Source: Anaerolineae bacterium
GTDB taxonomy: Bacteria > Pseudomonadota > Alphaproteobacteria > DSM-16000 > Inquilinaceae
Length of the DNA stretch: 38,193 nucleotides
Assembly: GCA_028285185.1 (NCBI GenBank)
Contig: JANQQD010000306.1
Location: forward strand, 1-38,193
Direction of reading: 5' to 3'
Positions 24,301 through 33,062 of this stretch are shown one piece after another. The position numbers were made by a program, and so were the translations under genes. The notes under the pieces are model-generated. The model did not search any database, was not told the DNA's origin, and saw nothing but the letters and a program-made list of their open reading frames with translations. The number at the start of each line of letters is the position of its first letter. Position 1 is the stretch's first letter.

Positions 24301-26787
24301 ATGTCGCCGATCGCCGACCGCTCACGGGTGTTGGCCGTTCTAGGGCCAACCAACACGGGCAAGACCTACCTGGCCATCGAGCGGATGCTGAGCTATGCGA
24401 GCGGCGTCATCGGCTTCCCCCTGCGCCTGCTCGCCCGCGAGAACTACGACCGGCTGGTCCGCGAAAAGGGGCGCGCACGGGTCGCTCTGGTCACGGGCGA
24501 GGAGAAGATCGTCCCTGCAGGCGCGGAATACTTCGCCTGTACGGTCGAGAGCATGCCTCTGGATCGCGCCTTCGAGTTTCTGGCCATCGACGAGATCCAG
24601 CTTGCCGCCGACCCGGAACGCGGACACGTCTTCACCGACCGCCTGTTGAATGCCCGCGGGCTTGAGGAAACCATGGTCTTGGGGGCGGAAACGATCCGCC
24701 CGCTGATTCGTCGCCTGGTGCCGGACGCGGAGTTCCTGTCGCGGCCGCGGTTCTCGCAGCTCACCTATTCCGGCCCGCGCAAGCTGACGCGCCTGCCGCC
24801 ACGGTCCGCCGTCGTCACCTTCTCCGCCACAGAGGTCTATCAGACGGCAGAACTGCTGCGCCGCCAGCGCGGCGGTACGGCCGTTGTGCTGGGGGCGCTG
24901 AGCCCACGCACGCGCAACGCCCAGGTGAGCCTCTATCAGTCCGGCGAGGTCGACTATCTGGTGGCGACGGATGCCATCGGCATGGGCCTGAACATGGATG
25001 TCGACCATGTCGCCTTCGCTAGGCTCGACAAGTTCGACGGCCGCGTGCCGCGACGGCTGCGGGCGCCTGAAGTGGCACAGATCGCCGGCCGGGCCGGGCG
25101 CCACCTGGCCGACGGCACCTTCGGCACCACGGCCGAGATCGGTCCGCTGGAGCCGGAGATCGTCGAGGCGGTGGAAACGCACAGCTTCGATCCGCTCAGC
25201 GCCCTGATGTGGCGCAACACCGATCTCGACTTCCGCAGCCCGCACCATCTGCTGCGCAGCCTGGAGCGACGGCCGCCGGTGCCGGTGCTGCGCCGGGCTG
25301 CAGAGGCCGACGACCACATGGCCTTGGCAGCGCTGGCGAAGGAGCCGACCGTCGTCGACCGGACATCGTCCCGTGCGGCCGTGCGCATTCTCTGGGACGT
25401 CTGTCAGATCCCGGACTTCCGCAAGATCCTGTCGGATGCGCATACGCGGCTGTTGGGCGAGGTCTTCCGGCAGCTGACCGGCCCGCACGGCCGGCTCGAA
25501 ACCGATTGGGTGGCGCGGCAGATCGCACATCTGGCCCGCACCGACGGCGATATCGACACGCTGGTCGGACGCCTGGCCCATATCCGCACCTGGACCTATA
25601 TCGCCCATCGCGGCGACTGGGTGGCCGATCCGCGCCAGTGGCAGGGCAAGGCGCGGTCGGTTGAGGATATGCTGTCGGACGCCCTGCACGAGCGGCTGAC
25701 GCAGCGCTTCGTCGACCGCCGGCAGGCGGTGCTGGTGAAGAGCCTGAAGGGCGGCGGCGACCTGTTGGCAGCAGTGACCCGCACCGGCGATGTGGTGGTC
25801 GAGGGCGAGCATATTGGCCGGATCGAGGGGTTCCGCTTCCGCCCCGACACGGCGACCCATGCCGAGGATGCCCGCGCACTGATGGGGGCCGCCCGCCGTG
25901 CGCTGAAGGACGAGATCGCCGCCCGCGTGCGCCGGCTGGAAGCCGCCCCACACGAAGCCATCGCTCTGGCGCCGGACGGCACGCTGTTGTGGCACGGAGT
26001 GACCATCGCCCGCATCACGGCCGGCGCCCAGGTGCTGGCGCCGGCGGCCAAGCCGCTTGCCAGCGATCTCTTGGAACCGCAACAACGCGACCGCATTGCC
26101 CAACGGCTGACGGCCTGGCTGGGCGAAACGGTGGCGGAAACGCTGGCGTTGCTCTTTCGGCTGCGCGAGGCTGAGTTGAGCGGCCCCGCCCGCGGCCTTG
26201 CCTTCCAGATCGCCGAGGGGCTGGGCACGTTGCGGCGCGCCGATGTCGCCGACATGGTTGCGACCCTCGACAAGTCCGATCGCCGGCGCCTTCAGAAACT
26301 GGGCGTGGAGATCGGCAGCACCTTCATCTTCCTGCCCCGGCTCTTGAAACCGCGCCAAGTGGCAATGCGCGGCCTCTTGCGGGCCGTGGCCCGCGGAGCC
26401 GACCTGCCGCCGCCGCTGCCGGCCGCGGGCAGCCTGACCGCCCACGCCGATGCGCGGATGGATGCCTCGTATTATCTGGCTATCGGATATCCAATGGCTG
26501 GAGATCGCGCGTGCCGCGCCGATCGCCTGGAGGCCCTGTCCGCCGCCTGCGCTAAGCTTGGCCGCCAGGGGCCCTTCGTGCCGACACCGAAGCTGTCACA
26601 GCTCGCCGGCTGCCCGATGACGGCCCTGCCCGGCCTGTTGGAAGCCATTGGATTCAAGGGAGATGCCGGGCCGGATGGTGTGGTCACCTATCAGCGGCGC
26701 CCGGACCGGCGCCGCGGCGACCGGCGCCCCAAGGCAAAACCGGACTCCCCATTTGCCAAGCTGCAGGCGCTGAGCGCACGGCGATGA
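24301..26787 (+). CDS. SUV3-like superfamily 2 RNA helicase
   Basis: This 828-residue protein matches alphaproteobacterial homologues of mitochondrial SUV3 helicase. Motif I is GPTNTGKT at 15-22 and motif II is DEIQ in FLAIDEIQLAADPERGHVFTDRLL. Motif III is FSATE, and the second RecA domain has LVATDAIGMGLNMDVDHVAFA and the arginine-finger motif QIAGRAGRH. The long C-terminal part has no recognised catalytic domain and ends in an Arg/Lys-rich tail (PDRRRGDRRPKAK) likely to bind nucleic acid. SUV3 acts with an exoribonuclease in RNA turnover; the bacterial role is inferred. The gene overlaps the next one by four bases (ATGA), indicating coupled translation. No strong ribosome-binding site precedes it. 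Confidence 0.9.
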   Translation: MSPIADRSRVLAVLGPTNTGKTYLAIERMLSYASGVIGFPLRLLARENYDRLVREKGRARVALVTGEEKIVPAGAEYFACTVESMPLDRAFEFLAIDEIQLAADPERGHVFTDRLLNARGLEETMVLGAETIRPLIRRLVPDAEFLSRPRFSQLTYSGPRKLTRLPPRSAVVTFSATEVYQTAELLRRQRGGTAVVLGALSPRTRNAQVSLYQSGEVDYLVATDAIGMGLNMDVDHVAFARLDKFDGRVPRRLRAPEVAQIAGRAGRHLADGTFGTTAEIGPLEPEIVEAVETHSFDPLSALMWRNTDLDFRSPHHLLRSLERRPPVPVLRRAAEADDHMALAALAKEPTVVDRTSSRAAVRILWDVCQIPDFRKILSDAHTRLLGEVFRQLTGPHGRLETDWVARQIAHLARTDGDIDTLVGRLAHIRTWTYIAHRGDWVADPRQWQGKARSVEDMLSDALHERLTQRFVDRRQAVLVKSLKGGGDLLAAVTRTGDVVVEGEHIGRIEGFRFRPDTATHAEDARALMGAARRALKDEIAARVRRLEAAPHEAIALAPDGTLLWHGVTIARITAGAQVLAPAAKPLASDLLEPQQRDRIAQRLTAWLGETVAETLALLFRLREAELSGPARGLAFQIAEGLGTLRRADVADMVATLDKSDRRRLQKLGVEIGSTFIFLPRLLKPRQVAMRGLLRAVARGADLPPPLPAAGSLTAHADARMDASYYLAIGYPMAGDRACRADRLEALSAACAKLGRQGPFVPTPKLSQLAGCPMTALPGLLEAIGFKGDAGPDGVVTYQRRPDRRRGDRRPKAKPDSPFAKLQALSARR

Positions 26788-27179
26788 CGGACGCCGGCGG
26801 TGGCGGGCTCCGCCTCGACAAATGGCTGTGGTTCGCGCGCTTCTGCAAGACCCGTTCGCTGGCGACAAAGCTGTGCTCAGATGGGCGCATCCGCGTCGAC
26901 GGCGCCACCATCAACAAGGCGCATTTCACTGTGCGCCCCGGTCAGGTGCTGACCTTCGCCCATGGCGGCCATGTGCGCGTGATCCGGGTGCTGGCGCTGG
27001 GTACGCGCCGCGGGCCGGCGCCCGAGGCGCAGACGCTCTATGAGGACTTGGCGCCGCCATCGCGTGAGAACCGGCTGCCGTCGGATGGGCTGGAGCCGGG
27101 CGCGCGCGGTCGCGGCGCCGGCCGACCGACGAAGAAGGACCGCCGCGCCATCGACCGGCTGATGGACGAGGAAGGATAG
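26784..27179 (+). CDS. S4-domain RNA-binding protein, HslR/Hsp15-like
   Basis: The 131-residue protein starts with RLDKWLWFARFCKTRSLATKLCSDGRIRVDG-type sequence at about 9-40, the S4 RNA-binding fold of Hsp15, which recycles stalled 50S subunits that carry nascent chains. The C-terminus is Arg/Gly-rich and ends in a basic helix (TKKDRRAIDRLM), normal for the family. The ATG overlaps the helicase stop as ATGA, so the two are co-translated. In alphaproteobacteria this pair commonly travels together, which supports the call and suggests a joint role in RNA or ribosome quality control. Confidence 0.88.
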   Translation: MTDAGGGGLRLDKWLWFARFCKTRSLATKLCSDGRIRVDGATINKAHFTVRPGQVLTFAHGGHVRVIRVLALGTRRGPAPEAQTLYEDLAPPSRENRLPSDGLEPGARGRGAGRPTKKDRRAIDRLMDEEG

Positions 27180-27254
27180 GCGGATGGGCGCCTTCGTCTT
27201 GCTTCGTTGCTTGTAGAGCACGGCTTCTGCCGCCATCTCGCAGCAAAGACCGTA

Positions 27255-28820
27255 ATGGGCGAGAGATCGGTGAAGGAATTCGACCAAGCCTACGACGCCA
27301 TCGTTATTGGCTTCGGCTTTGCCGGAGCGGCGGCCGCCCTTGCCGCGTCGGACGCTGGGGCACGCGTGCTGCTGTTGGAGAAGATGCCCCAGCCCGGTGG
27401 GATCTCCGCTTGCTCGGCCGGCGGCGTGCGGATCACGCGCGACGCCGATGCCGCGTACGAATACCTGAAGGCGACGAACGCCGGCACGGCGCCGGAAGAC
27501 ACCTTGCGTGTGCTGGCCGACGGCATGGCGTCGATCGCACCCTTCATCCAAGACCTTGCCGCGGCTCACGGCGCTGTCGCCACAGTCAACTGGCGCGACG
27601 CCAACTATCCGTTCGTCGGCCATGACAGCTTCGGCTTCATCTCCATCACCGATCTGCCGGGCGTCGATCTCAACCAGCGCTTCCCCTATCTCCGTGGCCT
27701 GAGGGGCGGGGCGCGGCTGTTCAAGGTGATGGCCGATGCCGTGGCGGCACGGCCGATCGCCGTGCGGCTGGGCACCCCGGCGACAAGGCTGCTGGCCGGT
27801 GCCGACGGCGCCGTCACGGGCGTGCTGACCGGCGCCGGAGAACGGATTGCCGCGCGTGGGGGCGTCATTCTAGCGTGCGGCGGGTTTGAGGCCGACGGCG
27901 CCATGCAGGCGCAGTATTGGCAGGAGAAGCCGGTGCTGCCCGGCGCTTATCTCGGCAATACCGGCGACGGTATTCGCATGGCCCAGGCGGTGGGCGCCGA
28001 TCTCTGGCACATGTGGCACTTTCACGGCACCTACGGCCTGCGCCATGTCGACCCCACCTACCCCTACGGCATCCGCCTGACGCGCCTGCCGGACTGGGTG
28101 CCGGGCACGGATCTGCATGGCGACGACGACATCCCTGCTTTCTTCGATGCCCGGCAGGATCCGCGCATGCCCTGGATCGTCGTCGACCAGACCGGCCGGC
28201 GCTATATGAATGAGTTTCCGCCCTATCTGCAGGATACCGGGCACCGCTGGCTGGAGCCTTACGATCCGGTCACGATGACCTATCCGCGCATCCCGTCCTG
28301 GCTGATCGTGGATGAGGACGGACGCCGCCATGCCCCGCTCGGCTTTCCCACCTACAACGACCCCGCCCAGACCTTCGCATGGAGCAGCGACAACCTGCGT
28401 GAGGTGGAACTGGGCATCCTCGGCCGTGCCGACAGCATCGCGGAGCTTGCAGAGAAAACTGGTTTGCCGGCTAACCGGCTGACGGAGACACTGGCGCGCT
28501 GGAACCGCGCCTGTGACTGCCGGGAGGATGAGGAGTTCGGGCGCATGCCCGCCTCGATGATGCCGATCCGCACGCCGCCGTTCCTGTTCGGCCGGCTCTG
28601 GCCGCTCTGCGCCAACACCCAGGGCGGCCCAGTGCACGACGCGCGCCAGCGTGTGCTCACCCCGTTCGGCGAGCCTATCGGCGGCCTTTACAGCGCGGGA
28701 GAGCTGGGCAGCATTTTCGGCCACCTCTACATGAGCGGCGGCAATCTGGCGGAGTGCTTCGTCGGTGGCCGAATTGCGGGGACTGAGGCGACGGCGCGGG
28801 CGAAGATCGCCGCTGGATAG
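27255..28820 (+). CDS. FAD-dependent oxidoreductase, FAD_binding_2 (fumarate reductase / 3-ketosteroid dehydrogenase-like)
   Basis: I start the protein at ATG 27255 (521 residues); the frame continues upstream to a TTG that gives a non-typical N-terminus. The dinucleotide-binding motif is GFGFAG at 19-24 with EKMPQPGG after it, then CSAGGVR, the GGVILACGGFE stretch typical of FAD_binding_2, and a C-terminal YSAGELGS...YMSGGNLAECFVGGRIAG, which closes the flavin site. These features resemble flavoprotein subunits of fumarate reductase, KstD and TcuA-type enzymes. It has no covalent-FAD His motif that I can identify, and no partner cytochrome or iron-sulphur gene is near. The substrate is unknown. 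Confidence 0.85.
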   Translation: MGERSVKEFDQAYDAIVIGFGFAGAAAALAASDAGARVLLLEKMPQPGGISACSAGGVRITRDADAAYEYLKATNAGTAPEDTLRVLADGMASIAPFIQDLAAAHGAVATVNWRDANYPFVGHDSFGFISITDLPGVDLNQRFPYLRGLRGGARLFKVMADAVAARPIAVRLGTPATRLLAGADGAVTGVLTGAGERIAARGGVILACGGFEADGAMQAQYWQEKPVLPGAYLGNTGDGIRMAQAVGADLWHMWHFHGTYGLRHVDPTYPYGIRLTRLPDWVPGTDLHGDDDIPAFFDARQDPRMPWIVVDQTGRRYMNEFPPYLQDTGHRWLEPYDPVTMTYPRIPSWLIVDEDGRRHAPLGFPTYNDPAQTFAWSSDNLREVELGILGRADSIAELAEKTGLPANRLTETLARWNRACDCREDEEFGRMPASMMPIRTPPFLFGRLWPLCANTQGGPVHDARQRVLTPFGEPIGGLYSAGELGSIFGHLYMSGGNLAECFVGGRIAGTEATARAKIAAG

Positions 28821-28917
28821 CTTAGGCGCAGCAAGCTACCATAGAGTGTGGTCGACCTCGCGTCGGGCGATCGATACGGTAGGGCCTCGGCCACGTCCCC
28901 TGGACGGGAGGCAACCG

Positions 28918-29970
28918 ATGACAAGGTACGGCTTCGTCGCTTCGGGCGGCGGCTACCGAAGCTTCTACACCTGCGGCGCGCTGGTCTGGCTTGCCCAACA
29001 GGGCGTGCCGGTCACGCACATCACATCCACCAGTTCCGGCAACAATATCGTACTGGACTACCTGATGTGGGACCGCAAGGCGGAGGAACTGCCGCCGACG
29101 CTGACCCGGACGATGCGGCTGAGCGTGGGCGATATCGCGCATGTCTTCGCCAATTTCCTGGGCTTGCGCCCGGCCTTCCTGCCAAACGGCAGCTATCTGT
29201 TCACCGTCGACCGCGACAGCTGCCGCAAATCGCTGCTGCTGGACGAGACCGAAAGACGGTCGCAGCTGGCGGAAAGCCTGCGGTCGACCTCGTGGACCAT
29301 CGCCACGACCAACCTGACCAAGCGCCGGTCCGAGTGTTTCGCGGTCAAAGACATCCTGGGCACGATCGACGAGGCGACGCTGGACCGGTTCATGGACGTC
29401 TTCCTGGCCGGCATCACCACCGTGCCGTACTTCAAAGCCATCACCATCGGCGACGACTACTATCTTGAAGGCGGATACACGGACAACACGCCCCTGGGCC
29501 CGCTGATGGAAGATCCGGACGTCGACGAGATCATCGCCGTCGACTTCACCGACTACGACTATCACCGCGAGCTTGAACGGATCTACGACAAGAACCTGCT
29601 GACGCTGCCGATGAACAGCATCGACATGTACCTGCTGGTGGCCGATATCGGCCTGACTTTGCCGAACGCCGGCAAGCTTGAAGAGGCACGGCGGATCAAC
29701 GCGCTGTTGGGCGCCGCCGGCCAGCAAAGCATGACGGTGGAGGGCCAGACCTATTACGCCAAGCCCATCCATGTGCTGCGGCCCAGCAACCTGGAAAGCA
29801 TGACCGTGTCGCTCAAGCACGCCAAGATCCAGAAGGAGTATTTCGAGCTGGGCGGTAAGGAGATGGCGGCGCTGGCCAAGACGATGGGCTCTGCCAAACC
29901 GGCCGGCCAACCAAAGCGCCGTGCAGCTGCATCGCGACGCGCTTCTAAATCGGCAGACCGATCGTCATAG
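28918..29970 (+). CDS. Patatin-like protein with altered catalytic motifs
   Basis: This 350-residue protein begins with YGFVASGGGYRSFYTCGALVWL at 4-25, an oxyanion-hole GGGxR motif of patatin-like phospholipases. The nucleophile region is S37-T-S39-S-G41, where patatins have GxSxG, so the first Gly is Ser. The dyad region is E184-GG-Y-TDNTP, where patatins have an Asp-Gly-Gly. A Ser39/Glu184 pair is unusual and may reduce or alter hydrolase activity. The ATG at 28918 has GGGAGG just upstream; a longer frame from 28765 overlaps the FAD gene and is rejected. Likely cytosolic. Lipid acyl hydrolase is the family prediction. The last six bases overlap the convergent YciI-like gene. Confidence 0.7.
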   Translation: MTRYGFVASGGGYRSFYTCGALVWLAQQGVPVTHITSTSSGNNIVLDYLMWDRKAEELPPTLTRTMRLSVGDIAHVFANFLGLRPAFLPNGSYLFTVDRDSCRKSLLLDETERRSQLAESLRSTSWTIATTNLTKRRSECFAVKDILGTIDEATLDRFMDVFLAGITTVPYFKAITIGDDYYLEGGYTDNTPLGPLMEDPDVDEIIAVDFTDYDYHRELERIYDKNLLTLPMNSIDMYLLVADIGLTLPNAGKLEEARRINALLGAAGQQSMTVEGQTYYAKPIHVLRPSNLESMTVSLKHAKIQKEYFELGGKEMAALAKTMGSAKPAGQPKRRAAASRRASKSADRSS

Positions 29971-30261
29971 CTGGCGCCTGCCGTCGACAAAGACTTGCGT
30001 CCACTCCAGCACGCGTACGCCGCTGCGCAACCCCGCCGGCCAGAACGGATCTCGCTCATAGAGGTCTCTGACTGCGTCGGCGGACGAGGCCTCGACAAGC
30101 CACAATCCCCCGGCCCCCTCGCCGCTCGCCGGATCGCGCAGTGGCCCGGCAGCGCGAATGGCCGGCTGGCTCCTTTCGAGAAAGTCGAGGTGATCGGGCA
30201 TCAGACGCTGCCGCATATCGGCCCGATCCGGATTGTCCGTGAACAGTACGGCGTAGATCAT
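29965..30261 (-). CDS. YciI-family protein
   Basis: This 98-residue protein has the ferredoxin-like YciI pattern: MIYAVLFTDNPD at the start, R..MRQRLMPDHLDFLE with the conserved His-type site, an AGPLRDPASGEGAGGLWLVEASSADAVRDLYERDPF block and a final W....V. Homologues are small dimeric proteins of uncertain enzyme activity, sometimes linked to muconolactone-type chemistry. The conserved PLRD and DPF motifs are intact, so it is probably functional. It ends inside the last codons of the patatin-like gene on the other strand. Confidence 0.85.
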   Translation of the reverse strand: MIYAVLFTDNPDRADMRQRLMPDHLDFLERSQPAIRAAGPLRDPASGEGAGGLWLVEASSADAVRDLYERDPFWPAGLRSGVRVLEWTQVFVDGRRQL

Positions 30262-30375
30262 GATGACGCGCTTCCCTCTGACCCGACAGCGTTGACGAAC
30301 ACGCTATTGCTGTCGGGCACCTTGGGGAAACGAGCGAATATGCCTATACGGTCTGCACAATTGCAGCAGACGGTC

Positions 30376-30407
30376 GGGCGGGTCGCCGGTGATCCGACGG
30401 CCCGCCC
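30376..30407 (-). terminator. Possible terminator hairpin after the fasciclin gene
   Basis: GGGCGGG (30376-30382) pairs with CCCGCCC (30401-30407), extended by an inner TCG/CGA, about eight bases after the fasciclin gene stop (minus strand). The tail is not T-rich, so it may be a weak or factor-dependent terminator. Confidence 0.45.
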
Positions 30408-30415
30408 TGATGGGC

Positions 30416-32428
30416 TCAGACGAACAGGAAGTCGCGGCCGTTCAGATGGTCGGCATCGACACCGGCCAGGAAAACGGTGCCGTTTTCCCCCTCGATGAAG
30501 GCGCCGGCGCCCTGATCGCTGGTGGCGGCCAGCACTTCTCTGGCATTGGCAAAATCATCCTTCGAGAAGATCAGCTTGTCGCGCCAACCGAAATCGGTGA
30601 CCACGTCGTGGCCACTGAGATGGCTGAAGTCGAAGCGGTCGCGGCCAAAACCGCCGGTCAGCGTGTCGTCGCCGTCACCGCCTGAGAGATGGTCGCGGCC
30701 GAAACCGCCGAACAACTCGTCATCGCCATCGCCGCCGAACAACCGGTCGCGGCCGAAGAACCCGCGGATCACGTCGTCGCCGTCGGTGCCGATCAGATGG
30801 TCGCGACGGAAGCTGCCGTTGATCTCCGTTGGCTCCGGCGTGGCGTCGGCGAGATCGGCCGGTAGAAGCACGCGGTCGATCGCCTGGACGACGCCGTTCG
30901 CGGCCTCGATATCCGTCGCACCTTCGATCAGCTTCGGGTCCTTCACGTCCGGGTCGTTGTCGACCAGGGTCTTGCCCTGGACGGTAAAGCTGTCGCCTTG
31001 CACCGTACCGATGGTTCCGTCGGCCTGCAGCTGGGCCACGGTTCGGCCTTCCGGCGCGACGTGATAGAGCAGAACATCGTCGAGCAGGCCCGGATCGTCC
31101 GGCGAGACGTAACCGGTGGCGCCGGCAATGAAGCTGAACACGGCGCTTTCGTCGCTGGCATTACCGTCGTACCCCAGATCGACCGCCAGTTTCCCGAATG
31201 CCTCGTCGGTCGGCGCGAAGACGGTGAAATCAGCGTCACGATCGGCGACGGCGCCGACCAGATTGGTGGCCGTCAGGGCGTCGCGCAGGATGTCGAAATC
31301 GCCCCCGTTGGTGTCGAACCCGCTGTCGCCGGAAACGGCCAGGACGATATCCGCAATCGTCGGCTGGGCCACCGCCTCTTCAATGTCGATCGGCAGCAGC
31401 ACGCGGTCGATCGCCTGGATGTTGCCGTTGACGGCCTCGATATCGGTCAGCCCCTCAATTAACTCCGGATCTTCCACTTCCGGATCGGCATCCAACAGTT
31501 CGTTGCCGTCCACGGTGAAGCTGGCACCAGACAGCAGCGTGTCCACGGTACCGTCGGCCTGCAGTTCGGCGACGGTGCTCTCGCCCGCCTTCACATGGTA
31601 GAGCAGGATATCAGTCAATAGCTGGTTCGCCGCGGCTTCACTGCCGGTGATGGCCTCAAGCGCGCTCAGGATCTCCGCGGTGATCTGCGTTTCCGTCAGC
31701 CCGGTAACGTCGATGCCGAGTGTTATCGCAAGCTCCGTGAATGCCGCGTCGGTCGGTGCGAAGACCGTGAAATCGCCATCCCGGTCGGCAAAGGTGCCGA
31801 CCAGGCCCGTCGCGGTCAGTGCCTCGACCAGGATGTCGAAGTTCCCGTTGGTGGCAGCGATCTCTGCAATCGTCGGCTGCGCCACCGCCTCTTCGATATC
31901 GATGGGCAGCAGCACGCGATCAATCGCCTGGATCTTGCCGTTGGCGGCCTTGATGTCCGTCAGGCCTTCGATGAATTCGGGATCTTCGACATCCGGGTCG
32001 TTGTCGACCAGTTCGTTGCCGTCGATGGTAAACGTGGCATCCGTCAGCAGCGTCTCGACCGTACCGGTGGCCTGAAGCTGCTGGACCGAGCTGGCGCCGT
32101 CCTTCACATGATAAAGCAGGATGTTGGTCAGCAACTCATCGGCCGCAGTCTGGCCACCGGTGATGTCAACCAGCGTCTCGATGATCGCCGTTGCGATGCC
32201 GGTCTCGTCGAGGCCGGAGACATCAATGCCCAACGTTATCGCAAGCTCGGTGAAGGCCACATCGGTCGGCGCAAATACGGTGAAGTCGGCATGTCGGTCG
32301 GCGAAGGTATCGACCAGGTTCACCTGACCAAGCGCAGCGACCAGGATATCGAAGTTCCCGTTCGTCGCCGCAATCTCTGCGATCGTCGGCTTCGGTTTGG
32401 GGAGGAAGAATTTGAGGAAGTGAAACAT
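30416..32428 (-). CDS. Three-fasciclin-domain protein with C-terminal RTX-type calcium-binding tail
   Basis: From the ATG at 32428 (GGAGAG upstream) the protein is 670 residues. Fasciclin domains lie at about 14-183, 184-353 and 355-529; each has the TVFAPTD strand motif, a YHV motif and an end of the form IQAIDRVLLP. The first two are nearly identical in places, pointing to recent duplication. After them comes an acidic glycine-rich region (about 543-600) with RDHLIGTDGDDVI and GGDGDD repeats, the calcium-binding roll of RTX proteins. The last 70 residues have no further motif, like type I secretion signals. There is no N-terminal signal peptide. It is thus likely exported by a type I system and may act in adhesion or matrix. 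Export genes are not in the window. Confidence 0.9.
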   Translation of the reverse strand: MFHFLKFFLPKPKPTIAEIAATNGNFDILVAALGQVNLVDTFADRHADFTVFAPTDVAFTELAITLGIDVSGLDETGIATAIIETLVDITGGQTAADELLTNILLYHVKDGASSVQQLQATGTVETLLTDATFTIDGNELVDNDPDVEDPEFIEGLTDIKAANGKIQAIDRVLLPIDIEEAVAQPTIAEIAATNGNFDILVEALTATGLVGTFADRDGDFTVFAPTDAAFTELAITLGIDVTGLTETQITAEILSALEAITGSEAAANQLLTDILLYHVKAGESTVAELQADGTVDTLLSGASFTVDGNELLDADPEVEDPELIEGLTDIEAVNGNIQAIDRVLLPIDIEEAVAQPTIADIVLAVSGDSGFDTNGGDFDILRDALTATNLVGAVADRDADFTVFAPTDEAFGKLAVDLGYDGNASDESAVFSFIAGATGYVSPDDPGLLDDVLLYHVAPEGRTVAQLQADGTIGTVQGDSFTVQGKTLVDNDPDVKDPKLIEGATDIEAANGVVQAIDRVLLPADLADATPEPTEINGSFRRDHLIGTDGDDVIRGFFGRDRLFGGDGDDELFGGFGRDHLSGGDGDDTLTGGFGRDRFDFSHLSGHDVVTDFGWRDKLIFSKDDFANAREVLAATSDQGAGAFIEGENGTVFLAGVDADHLNGRDFLFV

Positions 32429-32735
32429 GATGCTCTCCTGCCTGTGGTCATCCATTCTTTGGGTCATTGGGTCCGTCCACCGCCACGAAGCTCAGCCGAA
32501 CCCCTGCTACGCACAGTGATTCTCCCGCATCATTGCCAATGAATGGGAAGCACCTGTTGATGGAACGCCGCATCCGACGCACACCACTACGCGATTATGA
32601 TGTAGCTGGATCACAGCAAGCAGAGGCGCGTTGAAGATTGGTCGAAGCGGCATCCGCAAGCGGTGCGTTGAGCACAATAGCTATGTTCGACGCAGCGCGT
32701 TCTACGCCAAGTATCCGGAACCGAACGTTGCGAAG

Positions 32736-32760
32736 GATAGGCAAGCATGGCTTGCCTATC
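32736..32760. repeat. 25-bp perfect inverted repeat
   Basis: Two 11-base arms (GATAGGCAAGC and its reverse complement) flank a three-base spacer ATG. No T run follows on either strand, so it is more likely a regulator binding site or a transcript structure than an intrinsic terminator. Confidence 0.75.
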
Positions 32761-32854
32761 AGCCGCGCGACCAGAGTGGCCACGATATCAGGTCACATTA
32801 GGTACCTCGGTTGCTCAACACGCGCCGGAGGCCGAAACGTCGCGTTCCATCAGC

Positions 32855-32870
32855 TTTCGTTGCAACGAAA
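32855..32870. repeat. 16-bp perfect palindrome
   Basis: TTTCGTTG followed by CAACGAAA with no spacer. Such an uninterrupted AT-tipped palindrome is typical of a dimeric repressor operator; which regulator could bind it is not known. Confidence 0.65.
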
Positions 32871-33062
32871 AACGACGTGCCGAGAACGACCAATAGCAGC
32901 AGTGTTCGCATGATCAGCATCTCCCATACCGATTACGGTGAGGGGGTGCCGCTGGTTCACTTCAGTGACCGCCACCCGGGTGCGACAAACTGGCTGGAGC
33001 GCCGTACGTAGCACGTCTTCGCGGCGTCAACTGCTGCAAAGAACGAGGGTCACAGCAACGGT

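Larger units (their letters stand above)
32429..33062. promoter_or_regulatory. Gene-poor region with three perfect palindromes
   Basis: These 634 bases hold no gene I can support; the short open frames translate to nothing recognisable. Three perfect palindromes stand out: TCATTG-C-CAATGA at 32530-32542, GATAGGCAAGC-ATG-GCTTGCCTATC (25 bases) at 32736-32760, and TTTCGTTGCAACGAAA at 32855-32870. The first lies about 100 bases before the fasciclin gene start and could be its operator. The region also looks somewhat less GC-rich than its neighbours. Confidence 0.55.

Noticed and set aside
24340..26445. Long open frame on the minus strand (about 700 codons)
   Set aside because: It lies wholly opposite the SUV3-like helicase, whose motifs are clear; the antisense translation is low in recognisable motifs and typical of GC-rich shadow frames.
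28822..29910. Minus-strand frame of about 360 codons
   Set aside because: It is antisense to the patatin-like gene, with repetitive His/Gln/Val/Arg composition expected of a shadow.
32638..32913. 91-codon plus-strand frame in the palindrome region
   Set aside because: Its translation has no known motif, no good ribosome-binding site, and it spans two palindromes; I regard it as chance.
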